A stretch of DNA of 48,283 bases, from contig JACRCQ010000018.1 of assembly GCA_016218915.1 (NCBI GenBank), positions 1 through 48,283 of the forward strand, in the 5' to 3' direction. Each line of letters opens with the position of its first letter. Position 1 is the stretch's first letter. Positions 16,468-24,037 of the stretch are shown piece by piece. This DNA comes from Deltaproteobacteria bacterium. Lineage in GTDB: Bacteria; Myxococcota_A; Polyangia; Polyangiales; Polyangiaceae. The position numbers were made by a program, and so were the translations under genes. The notes below the pieces were generated by a model. That model saw only the letters and a program-made list of their open reading frames with translations, ran no database searches and had not been told where the DNA came from.

Positions 16468-17220
16468 ATGCGTCGTTTGATCCCGTTGTGCGCACTTCTC
16501 GCGTTCGGTTGCGGCTCGAGCGCCCCGCCGGCCAAGGCTCCGACCGAGGCTCCAGCCACCTCTGCCTCCGCTTCCTCTGAGCCCTCCTCGAAGCCGGCGT
16601 CCGATGAGACGAAAGCTTCGCAGGAGCCCAAAGGCGTTCCTACGGCGTGCGAGGGCCCTGCCGATGCGTGCGTGATGCCGCCTGGCTTCGTCAAACGCAT
16701 GTGCGCTACCGCGTGGCCTGATCTCGCCCTCGCGTTCTACGCCAAGGGCACGCCGTGGAGGCGCGCGTACGTGGCAGTCAAGCAGGCCGACGCTTTCAAC
16801 GGGTTCGGCGGTCCGAGCTCCGAGGAGAAGCTCCTGTTCGAGGAAGAGGTGCTGATCATCGGCGAGCGAAAGCCGAACACAGGAGGCATGTCCGTGAGCG
16901 GCGTGGGCGCCAGCTACGACCTGCTGCGGTGGGATGGCACGTGCGCCACGTTGTCTGCGCAGGAAGTCACCCTTCGAAAGCCGCCCAAGCCCGGGCATGC
17001 GAAGGTGCCGTGGCGCAGCCTCGACGAGTCGACGCAGAGCGCGATGCTGAAGGATGATCGGCTCGCCAAGGTGGCCGCAGAGCGCAAGAAGGAGTGCAAG
17101 GGCGCCACGATGGGAGAGGTGTCGGCCAAGTGCGAGAAGGCGGAGCGCGGGCTCAACGACCTCGTGGTCGAGGCGGTCCGCAACGGCGTCGCAGTGCCCC
17201 TGCCCGCCAAGCTTCCGTGA
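16468..17220 (+). CDS. Lipoprotein of unknown function
   Basis: 250 residues, lipobox AFGC (Cys15), then a Pro/Ala/Ser linker to about residue 60. The remaining part contains four further Cys (ACEGPADACVMPPGF, MCATAW, GTCATL, KKECKG, SAKCEK, two of which are close to the linker) and long charged helices at the C-terminus. FKxx-type features and no enzyme motif are visible; no family recognised. Transcription probably starts on the ATG. The thioredoxin-like lipoprotein follows after 3 bp, so the two form an operon and may act together in the periplasm or outer membrane. Confidence 0.8.
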   Translation: MRRLIPLCALLAFGCGSSAPPAKAPTEAPATSASASSEPSSKPASDETKASQEPKGVPTACEGPADACVMPPGFVKRMCATAWPDLALAFYAKGTPWRRAYVAVKQADAFNGFGGPSSEEKLLFEEEVLIIGERKPNTGGMSVSGVGASYDLLRWDGTCATLSAQEVTLRKPPKPGHAKVPWRSLDESTQSAMLKDDRLAKVAAERKKECKGATMGEVSAKCEKAERGLNDLVVEAVRNGVAVPLPAKLP

Positions 17221-17223
17221 GCC

Positions 17224-17820
17224 ATGAACGTCGGGCCTGCACGGGGCTGCCTGATGCGCGCGCTCGCCGTCCCGCTGGTGTGCGCTGCTCCAGGTCTGTC
17301 CTGCGGCTCGAGCCCCCCGCCGATCGCAGAGGCGCCTGCGACGGTCTACAAGTTTGCCGGGGCGCCTCCCCCGAAGCCGCCTGAGGTCGAGGAGGCACCG
17401 GCCGTGGTGGAGCGTCCTCGCCCGCGATCGGAATGGACCGTGCTGTCCCGTGGGAAGGATCTTGCCACTGCCCTGCGGGAGCTGGCCCGCGATGCAGCGT
17501 CCAAGCAGCTGCTGCCTGTGGTGTTCGTGGGCCAGAAAAACTGCGAGCCGTGCGAGTCGCTCAAGTCGTACCGCAACGACCCGAGGATGCAGGACGCGCT
17601 GCTGGGCACGTCGATTGTGGAGGTCGATCTCGGACGCTGGCCCAGCTCGGAGCTATCGATGCTCGGGATGAGCACGCACGCGATCCCGGCGCTTTTCGTG
17701 CTCGACGTAGGCGGACAGTACACGGGGAAGATGATCACAGGGGGAGCATGGGGCGACGACATTCCGGAGAACATGGCGCCGCCGTTGACCGACTTCTTCC
17801 TGCGAGCCAGGCAGCCCTGA
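17224..17820 (+). CDS. Thioredoxin-like lipoprotein with CEPC active site
   Basis: 198 residues with a lipobox at GLSC (Cys27). After a Pro-rich linker the thioredoxin fold starts near residue 70: WTVLSRGKDLATAL, then LPVVFVGQKNCEPCESLKSY with C107-x2-C110, and further on the cis-proline loop MSTHAIPALFVLD. This identifies a disulfide or peroxide-type thioredoxin-like protein attached to a membrane. CEPC is an unusual dipeptide for DsbA-type enzymes (CPHC) and closer to reductases such as the TlpA/DsbE group, so a reducing or chaperone role on Cys-rich surface proteins is a reasonable inference. Its TGA is immediately next to the stop of the convergent choice-of-anchor-L gene. Confidence 0.87.
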   Translation: MNVGPARGCLMRALAVPLVCAAPGLSCGSSPPPIAEAPATVYKFAGAPPPKPPEVEEAPAVVERPRPRSEWTVLSRGKDLATALRELARDAASKQLLPVVFVGQKNCEPCESLKSYRNDPRMQDALLGTSIVEVDLGRWPSSELSMLGMSTHAIPALFVLDVGGQYTGKMITGGAWGDDIPENMAPPLTDFFLRARQP

Positions 17821-19635
17821 CTACTTCTCGGTGATCGGACCGTCGGAGGGAAGAGCGCTCCAGCGGAAGTTGTCGATCAGCACGAGCGAGTCCCAGGCCA
17901 TGTCGCTCGTGTCCCAGGTGATGAATCGGAGCGTGATGGTCTCTCCGGGAACCACAGGCGCCGTGGTCGTGAGCCACACGGTGGCGCCTCCCTGCCCTTC
18001 GTAGCCGGTCCCGTTCAGCCCGGCCCATCCATCGGGACAGGTGTATCCACTCTTGGGATGGCAGACCGTGAAGAACTGATTCGAGTTGACGCTGATGTAG
18101 CTGCCGTTGGCGTCGAAGCAGATGTTCTTGTCCGCTGGAATGGGCGTCTGTCCAGGCCCGGGCTGCCACGTCGAATCCAGCAACGTGACGAAGAAGTCGT
18201 TGAACGAAGTGCAGGTCCAGGTCGTGTACTCCTGGGAGAAGAACCGGAAGTTGAACGAGAACGACTGAGCGTTGGACGGCGCCTTGAGCTGAACCTGGAG
18301 CATCACGTCGTCGTTGACGTTGTTACCATTCGGGCAGTTGGCGCTGGTCTGGGGAAGGGCTCCATTGTGGGGAGCGAGGAAGTCCGGCGGCGCCGCGCCT
18401 GCGCTGTGCGAGAACGAAATGGCGTTTGTCGGATCAGGATCCGACGAGTCGCGTGCATGGCCCGACGAGAGCGAAGCCATGGTCGCGCCTCTTTGCGGAG
18501 CGTTGGATGGATCGGTACCGAAGTTGTCTAGGACTCCGAGCTGGTTGTTGTCTACCGCCGCGCCGCCCACGGCCTTGCCCACGAACGGGGTGCCCACGAT
18601 GCCCCACTTGCCGTTGTCAGCCAGCTGGCAGAGCTCCATCGCGTTGAGCAGATCCAGGGCCGTGATTCCAGCGTGCTTGGCCGCTGCGGAGCAGATGGCC
18701 ACAGGATCCTCGTCGACCTGGCCATCGCAGTTGTTGTCGACGTTGTCGCCCGCCACCTCCACTGCGCCTGGATTGACCAGCGCAGGTGAGCCGCACACCG
18801 GGCCAGGAGCGTCGCAACAGTCGCCGTCACAGCGCTTCCAGCCGTCACCGTCCGCGTCCACCGAATCGTCGGGCTGACCATTGCAGTCGTCGTCGAGGCT
18901 GTTGTTGCAGATCTCCTTGATGGGAAGGACCTCGTTCTCGCACACGGTCCATCCGGAGCCGTTCTGCTGGCAGGTCTTGGTGCCACCCTTGCAGATTCCG
19001 ACGTTCTCGGTCCCTGGCGCGCCGTCGTAGCAGGGCTGGGTCTCCCCAGGATTGCACACGCATCCCTGGCCGCCGGTGACCGCTGTCTCACAGCCGTTGG
19101 CCGGGTTGGTGTCGCAATCCTTGTATCCATTCTCGCAGGCACCGAGCGCGCACTTGCCACCTGTGCACGAGCCGGCCGCATGCTGGAACGTGCAGGTCGT
19201 GCCGCAGGCTCCGCAGTTGGCCGGATCCGAGTCCACGCCCACGCACTTCTCGAGGCAGCAGGTCTGCCCGCCCGAGCATCCGTGCTGCGCATTGCCGTCC
19301 TCGCATGCCACGCACTTGCCCGTGTACGTGTTGCACCAGGGCGTGGCAGACGTCGAGGAGCACTCGGTGTCGGTCTTGCACTTGCCGCCCGAAGTCCCTC
19401 CGGAGCCGCCCGATCCCGAATCGTTCGCGGCCGCGCCGGCTGCTCCGTCGTTCTTGCCGGCGTCGCCGGCAGCTCCGCCCTTGTTCGACGGTCCCGCGAA
19501 CGCACCGTCGTTGCCTGAGCCACAACCCGCAGCCGAGGTGAAGCCCACAGCGATGAGCGCGGTCACCGCTGCTGCGGCGAACCTGAAAGAGTGGATCGCA
19601 GCCACCTGGGATCTTCGGAGCTTGGGAATGGTCAT
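17821..19635 (-). CDS. Choice-of-anchor L domain lipoprotein with MopE-like Cys/Asp repeats
   Basis: 604 residues; ATG 19635 is preceded by AGGAGG at 6 bases. Signal with lipobox SAAGC (Cys38), Gly/Ala/Asn linker, then Cys-rich segments (CKTDTECSS, CSGGQTCCLEKCVGVDSDPANCGACGTTC) and MopE-like loops (CNNSLDDDCNGQPDDSVDADGDGWKRCDGDCCD and VDNNCDGQVDED). The C-terminal 280 residues fit the choice-of-anchor L domain, found in large exported proteins with different sorting signals: DPDPTNAISFSH, FSFNFRFFSQEYTTWTCTSFNDFFV, ICFDANGSYISVNSNQFF, LRFITWDTSDMAWDSLVLIDNFRW. Probable surface protein. Its stop abuts the stop of the thioredoxin-like gene. Confidence 0.9.
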   Translation of the reverse strand: MTIPKLRRSQVAAIHSFRFAAAAVTALIAVGFTSAAGCGSGNDGAFAGPSNKGGAAGDAGKNDGAAGAAANDSGSGGSGGTSGGKCKTDTECSSTSATPWCNTYTGKCVACEDGNAQHGCSGGQTCCLEKCVGVDSDPANCGACGTTCTFQHAAGSCTGGKCALGACENGYKDCDTNPANGCETAVTGGQGCVCNPGETQPCYDGAPGTENVGICKGGTKTCQQNGSGWTVCENEVLPIKEICNNSLDDDCNGQPDDSVDADGDGWKRCDGDCCDAPGPVCGSPALVNPGAVEVAGDNVDNNCDGQVDEDPVAICSAAAKHAGITALDLLNAMELCQLADNGKWGIVGTPFVGKAVGGAAVDNNQLGVLDNFGTDPSNAPQRGATMASLSSGHARDSSDPDPTNAISFSHSAGAAPPDFLAPHNGALPQTSANCPNGNNVNDDVMLQVQLKAPSNAQSFSFNFRFFSQEYTTWTCTSFNDFFVTLLDSTWQPGPGQTPIPADKNICFDANGSYISVNSNQFFTVCHPKSGYTCPDGWAGLNGTGYEGQGGATVWLTTTAPVVPGETITLRFITWDTSDMAWDSLVLIDNFRWSALPSDGPITEK

Positions 19636-19716
19636 CGCTGCCTCCTGGTTCAACGAGGGTATCATCGATTCGGATGGAAGGGGCACGGCTCGCGCCTTCC
19701 GAGAAAAGGAGCGGTT

Positions 19717-20076
19717 CTGAAGACGGAACACCGGGCGATTTGTTGGACGATCAGCGTCGGGGCTGCGCTGGGATGCCTCGGTGCCACGGCGTCCGCCGCA
19801 GTTGCCCGGTGGTGGGAGTCGAATCAGCGTCTTTCTGATCCGGCGTACCACGAGAGTGCTAGCGAGGCGCAGCTGCGGAGCACGGCTCACGACGTGCTCC
19901 GGTTCCCGTTCGGGAACGATCACGACGCGTGTCTCCTGCTGATCCGAGTGGGGGACGCGAGCTCGCTTCCCTACCTGGAGAAGGCGATCCGGAGGCACAA
20001 GGGGAAGGCCCCGGGGATCATGGAATGCACCGAGGCGCATTGTCGGGAGGCTCTTTGGGCAAGCCTGCGCCGCTAG
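19717..20076 (+). CDS. Small exported protein, possible CTG start
   Basis: 119 residues if begun at CTG 19717. The frame is open from 19591, but an ATG there would overlap the divergent gene's start and precede the signal sequence by 42 residues. AAGGAG (19706-19711) sits 5 bases before the CTG, and the product then begins with a credible signal peptide: KTEHRAICWTISVGAALGCLGATASA. The mature protein has helical repeats reminiscent of HEAT-type modules (SEAQLRSTAHDVLRFP, DACLLLIRVGDASSLPYLEKAI) and three Cys. Function unknown. No ATG, GTG or TTG lies near in frame, so the start is tentative. Confidence 0.6.
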   Translation: MKTEHRAICWTISVGAALGCLGATASAAVARWWESNQRLSDPAYHESASEAQLRSTAHDVLRFPFGNDHDACLLLIRVGDASSLPYLEKAIRRHKGKAPGIMECTEAHCREALWASLRR

Positions 20077-20085
20077 GGGGGAGGG

Positions 20086-22368
20086 CTACTGCTGGATCGA
20101 AGCGATCGTGGTCTCGATCCGGAAGTTCGATTCCGTGGTGTGCCGCTCGGCGTGGAAGAAGTCGATCGCGTAGGTGGCGCACTGGGAGATGCCGAGCGCA
20201 GATGCCTGGGTGTCGAGGTTGATCGACTGCGACTGCGCGCCGTGAATGCCTCCCAGATTGATCGCCAGATGGCCGTTGATGAACACGAACACGTCGTCGT
20301 CGCCTGTGAACGTGAACACCTCGCCCCCCTGGTACTGGAAGGTCGAGTGGATCTCGAACGTGAAGTGGTAGTTGTGGCTCCGCCCCTCGTTGCCGAACAG
20401 CTGGCCATCGATCGGGAAGAACGCGTTGTTGTTGAACAGGTACCGAGGGGGATTGGACCCGGTGACCAGGTTGAGCGTGATCGTCTGCTGCTTGCTCAGG
20501 TTCACCCCGGCGGTGTTGTTGTACCACTGGTCGAAGAGCGCCTTGCTGTGCGTGGTCACCGTACCGCTGGCGCCGCCAGCATAGACCGGCTTCTGATCCG
20601 AGCCGATCAGCGGTCCCACGATGTTGGGGTCGGTTGCGATCGTGTACTCGAAGTCCAGATGCCCCGGCACCTTGAAGTCCCGGATCGTTCCGGTCATCTG
20701 GATCTGGGTCGGAGACGCCGGCATCGTGCACCCGGACCACACGCCATTGGTGCAGACTTGCGTGCCGAGGTTGCACTTGCCGCACGACTGGACCAGACCG
20801 TCGTCGATCGAGCCGTTGCAGTCGTTGTCCTTGTTGTCGCAGATCTCCACGGACGGCTTGGGCGCAGTGCAGTTGACCCACGCTCCCAGCACGCACGTCT
20901 CGAGGCCGCTGCCGCAGATCGTGCTGCAAGCCTGGCTCAGCCCTTCGTCGATCGACCCGTTGCAGTTGTTGTCCACCGCATCGCAGACCTCGACCGTGGG
21001 CTTGGGCGCAGTGCAGTTGACCCACTGGCCGGCCGCGCACGTCTCGATGCCCGCACCGCACACCGTGCTGCACGCCTGGGTCAGCCCCTCGTCAATCGAC
21101 CCGTTGCAGTTGTTGTCCAATCCGTCGCAGGATTCCGGGAGCACCGGCGGTGCGCTGCAGTTCACCCACTGGCCAGCAGCGCACGTCTCGGTTCCGCTGC
21201 CGCACGCGGTGCTGCACGCCTGAGTCAGCCCTTCGTCGATCGACCCGTTGCAGTTGTTGTCCGAGCCGTCGCACGTCTCGGGCTGCGGAGTCGGCGCATT
21301 GCAGTTCACCCACTGGCCAGCAGCGCACGTCTCGGTGCCGCTGCCGCACACGGTGCTGCATGCTTGCGTCAGTCCCTCGTCGATCGACCCGTTGCAGTTG
21401 TTGTCCGCCCCGTCGCAGACCTCAGCCGCAGGCTGGGGTGCAGTGCAGCCTACCCACTGCCCGGCGGCGCACGTCTCGGTGCCGGAGCCGCACGCCGTGG
21501 AGCAAGCCTGGCTCAACCCTTCGTCGACCTGCAGATCGCAGTTGTCGTCGAGATCGTTGCACGCTTCGGCGGACGGGTAGACCGCGCCTGTGCACGCTCC
21601 CCAGGTCCCGTTGTCGCACGACTGGGTGCCTGCCTTGCACGCGCCTTTGCCTGGCAACCCAGGGTCGCCCGCGTAGCAGCCCTGCGTTGCACCCTGGGAA
21701 CAAGGGCATTGCTCGTCGACCTGCCCGTTGCAGTTGTCGTCCAGCCCGTTGCCGCAGACCTCCGCGGGAAGACACCCGCTTCCTCCCGCGCCCGCGGTGC
21801 CGCTGCCGCCGGCGGTCCCTCCGCCCGTGCCCGCCACACCGGCAGTGCCCCCGTTGCCCGTGCCCGCGCTGCCGCCGTCGCCTCCCGCACCCGCAGTGCC
21901 GCCATCGCCTCCGGCACCCGCAGTCCCTCCATCGCCTCCAACCCCAGCAGCTCCTGCGCTGCCGCCGTCGCCTCCCGCACCCGCAATGCCTGCGCTGCCT
22001 CCGTCGCCCGCTGCTCCTGCAACACCGCCCTGGCCAGACGCGCCCCCTTGACCTGCCTGGCCGCCCGTTGCGGTGCCGCCAGCACCCGCACTTCCACCGG
22101 CTCCAGCCTTCCCGCCGGAGCCGCTCGACCCTGCCTTGCCTGCGTTGCCGGCCTGGCCTGCCTTGCCGCTCGACCCTGCCTTGCCCGAGGTGCCTGCTGT
22201 CCCCGCAGACCCGCCCTTGCCGGCTGTCGCACCCGTCCCCCCAGCCCCGCTGTCCGTGTCCTGGAAGTCGGTCGTTTCTGCGTCGCTTCCGCATGCCAGC
22301 ACGGTGGTGAACATGCACACCACACCGGCAACCCCAAGCCCATGAAGACCGGATCGAAGTAGTCTCAT
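20086..22368 (-). CDS. Fibro-slime domain lipoprotein with five 48-residue MopE-like repeats
   Basis: 760 residues from ATG 22368. Lipobox VLAC (Cys26), then about 190 residues of Gly/Ala/Thr linker. Five consecutive 48-residue repeats follow, each with ACSTxCGSGxETC, GxWVxCxAP and CDxxDNNCNGSIDEGL, the last being the acidic loop typical of MopE-like calcium or copper-related repeats. A CDLQVDEG half-unit precedes and an SCGKCNLGTQVC half-unit follows. The C-terminal ~200 residues are a fibro-slime/PA14-like domain: IQMTGTIRDFK, HLDFEYTIATD, NAFFPIDGQLFGNE, HNYHFTFEIHSTFQYQGGEVFTFTGDDDVFVFINGHLAINLGGIHG. Likely a surface or matrix protein. Confidence 0.92.
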   Translation of the reverse strand: MRLLRSGLHGLGVAGVVCMFTTVLACGSDAETTDFQDTDSGAGGTGATAGKGGSAGTAGTSGKAGSSGKAGQAGNAGKAGSSGSGGKAGAGGSAGAGGTATGGQAGQGGASGQGGVAGAAGDGGSAGIAGAGGDGGSAGAAGVGGDGGTAGAGGDGGTAGAGGDGGSAGTGNGGTAGVAGTGGGTAGGSGTAGAGGSGCLPAEVCGNGLDDNCNGQVDEQCPCSQGATQGCYAGDPGLPGKGACKAGTQSCDNGTWGACTGAVYPSAEACNDLDDNCDLQVDEGLSQACSTACGSGTETCAAGQWVGCTAPQPAAEVCDGADNNCNGSIDEGLTQACSTVCGSGTETCAAGQWVNCNAPTPQPETCDGSDNNCNGSIDEGLTQACSTACGSGTETCAAGQWVNCSAPPVLPESCDGLDNNCNGSIDEGLTQACSTVCGAGIETCAAGQWVNCTAPKPTVEVCDAVDNNCNGSIDEGLSQACSTICGSGLETCVLGAWVNCTAPKPSVEICDNKDNDCNGSIDDGLVQSCGKCNLGTQVCTNGVWSGCTMPASPTQIQMTGTIRDFKVPGHLDFEYTIATDPNIVGPLIGSDQKPVYAGGASGTVTTHSKALFDQWYNNTAGVNLSKQQTITLNLVTGSNPPRYLFNNNAFFPIDGQLFGNEGRSHNYHFTFEIHSTFQYQGGEVFTFTGDDDVFVFINGHLAINLGGIHGAQSQSINLDTQASALGISQCATYAIDFFHAERHTTESNFRIETTIASIQQ
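20788..21507 (-). repeat. Five tandem 144-bp coding repeats
   Basis: Five in-frame units of exactly 144 bp encode five 48-residue repeats in the fibro-slime lipoprotein. Short blocks such as GACCCGTTGCAGTTGTTGTCC recur in register. The spacing is uniform and the reading frame is intact throughout, so this is a protein repeat, not a CRISPR array. Copy number could change by recombination. Confidence 0.95.
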
Positions 22369-22449
22369 GAAACGAAGGATCTCACTGCAACGCGCTAGCC
22401 GCAATAGACACCGGACCGGGGCATGGGGGATCACTCGCGACCCGACAGC

Positions 22450-22545
22450 CTGAACCTCACCCCCCCAGCCCCCCTCTCCTTCCTGATCGTCAGGAGAGCG
22501 AGGAGCCGGAGAAATGCCTGACAATGTTCAGTTCCGTCGGCTCCC
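22450..22545. repeat. Short intergenic element with hairpin, related to the 11.2-11.6 kb element
   Basis: In the 212-base gap before the fibro-slime gene, AACCTCACCCCCCCAGCC and CCCCTCTCCT precede the hairpin TCCTGA-TCG-TCAGGA (22481-22495). The combination of CCTCACCCCC, CCCTCTCCT and CTGATC/CAGGAGAG occurs in the same order, on the other strand, around 11430-11540. It appears to be a shorter relative of that element. No gene is seen in this gap. Confidence 0.45.
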
Positions 22546-22580
22546 CTCCCCTGACGACGACGAGGAAGGGGAACGCACTT

Positions 22581-23990
22581 CTACTGCTTGCAGCACAGGG
22601 TGATCGCCTGCGTGGGTGTCATCGCTCCAGCAGACAGGGGAGCGCCGGCCGTATTGCACTTGCCGACATTGACCAGGGACCATCCTTCGAGACGGAAGAA
22701 AGCCGAAGTGCCGACGGAATCCTGATTCTGCTGGCAGTTGCCGCCTGGCTGAAGAGTCACGGTGGCAGTTCCGCTGCACGCGGTGTTCGAGTACCAACCA
22801 ACGCCGGCGGGCGTGCCAGTCTGCGAGCATGCGCCTGAGTTGCTCGGTCCGCAAACGCAGGTATGGGTCTCGCAGTGCCGCGTGTCCGTGACGTTCCCAT
22901 TCCAATAGGTGGTTCCCACCGGATACGCTCCTTGGCACTGCGCGGTTCCGTTGAAGGCGACGCAGGGGCCGGTCTCGGCCTGGGGTTTGGGGACGCACAG
23001 GTGGGAGGTACCAGGGCAGGCACCGCCGGTGGAGCGGAAGCAGGCACGCGAGGAAGGTGCCCAGGTGTAGGGCGGTGCGTTGCCGAACGTGCCAGGTGTG
23101 CAGGAGCCCTGCGTCGGAGCCACGGCAGTCGCGCCGCACCAGGATCCGGCGTTGGCCGTGGCAGGGACGCACTCTCCGGCATTCACCTGGGTCGAGTTGC
23201 TCGAGGTGAGGCAGGATGCATTCGAGCCGCACGCGACTTTGGTTCCGCAGGTGACGCCGGTCGGGACGCTGCACGTGCACATGCAGGAAGCTGGCTGTGG
23301 GTTTAGATCTGCGGAGTCGAACAGCTTGAGTGCAGGGTTGTTGTAACCCGGTGCGCAGGGGGCGGTCGGATCGTCGTTGACGAATCCCACACCCACAGAG
23401 CCGGTCAGCGGAGGAGGAACGCACTCGTAGCCGTTGCACTTCGGATCAGCACAATCGACGAGCCCATCGCCGTTATTGTCGATTCCGTCGAGGCAATCCT
23501 CTGGACCGGTGGTGGTCCCGCCCGTGCCAGCAGCTCCTCCCGTGCCCGCAGCACCGCCAGTTCCTGCGGTTCCAGCCACACCCGCGGTTCCGCTCGTACC
23601 GGCTGCTCCGCCCACGCCGCCCGCGCCCGCGGTACCCGCAGAGCCACCCTGGCCGGATGCGCCGCCTGTACCCGAAGAGCCTCCGAGACCGGCAGATCCT
23701 CCCGCGCCCGCTGTTCCGCCTTCGCCAGCGGAGCCTGCTTTCGCTCCTGAGGATCCCCCTTCGCCCGATGCGCCACCTGCGCCGCCCTTGCCCGACGACC
23801 CGCCAACGGAAGCATCGCTTCCGCCCGTGCCGGAAGTGCCTGCGAGCCCTGCTGCTCCTGCAGCGGCGTCCGCACCTGCCGTGCCTCCGGTGGCAGGTGA
23901 ATCTGCAGCGGTGAACTCGCTCCCGCATCCGATTCCCAGCACGCCAACCACACCGAGCGTGCTGATCACCTGCAAGACCATCCGGCTCAT
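22581..23990 (-). CDS. Cys-rich MopE-like lipoprotein
   Basis: 469 residues from ATG 23990, which has GGAGG eight bases upstream; a GTG seven codons earlier is the alternative. Lipobox GIGC (Cys22), a long Gly/Ala/Thr/Ser linker to about residue 155, one acidic loop (CLDGIDNNGDGLVDCADPKC), then about 290 residues with many Cys (CMCTCSVPTGVTCGTKVACGSN, HCETHTCVCG, ending ITLCCKQ). The C-terminal part contains paired short beta hairpins, W/Y-rich and stabilised by disulfides. No family recognised. The kinase gene upstream ends 47 bp before the start. Confidence 0.85.
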   Translation of the reverse strand: MSRMVLQVISTLGVVGVLGIGCGSEFTAADSPATGGTAGADAAAGAAGLAGTSGTGGSDASVGGSSGKGGAGGASGEGGSSGAKAGSAGEGGTAGAGGSAGLGGSSGTGGASGQGGSAGTAGAGGVGGAAGTSGTAGVAGTAGTGGAAGTGGAAGTGGTTTGPEDCLDGIDNNGDGLVDCADPKCNGYECVPPPLTGSVGVGFVNDDPTAPCAPGYNNPALKLFDSADLNPQPASCMCTCSVPTGVTCGTKVACGSNASCLTSSNSTQVNAGECVPATANAGSWCGATAVAPTQGSCTPGTFGNAPPYTWAPSSRACFRSTGGACPGTSHLCVPKPQAETGPCVAFNGTAQCQGAYPVGTTYWNGNVTDTRHCETHTCVCGPSNSGACSQTGTPAGVGWYSNTACSGTATVTLQPGGNCQQNQDSVGTSAFFRLEGWSLVNVGKCNTAGAPLSAGAMTPTQAITLCCKQ

Positions 23991-24037
23991 GGATCGCGAC
24001 CTCCAGCTCACAGAGTAGCTGGGAGCAGGGGCAGACG

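Noticed and set aside
20788..21507. Regularly spaced repeats that might look like a CRISPR array
   Set aside because: Unit is 144 bp, in frame and encodes a continuous protein; no unique spacers of typical size exist.
20140..22362. About 740-codon open frame on the plus strand opposite the fibro-slime gene
   Set aside because: It results from the antisense of repeats and Gly linkers; the minus-strand protein has signal peptide, repeats and a recognisable domain.
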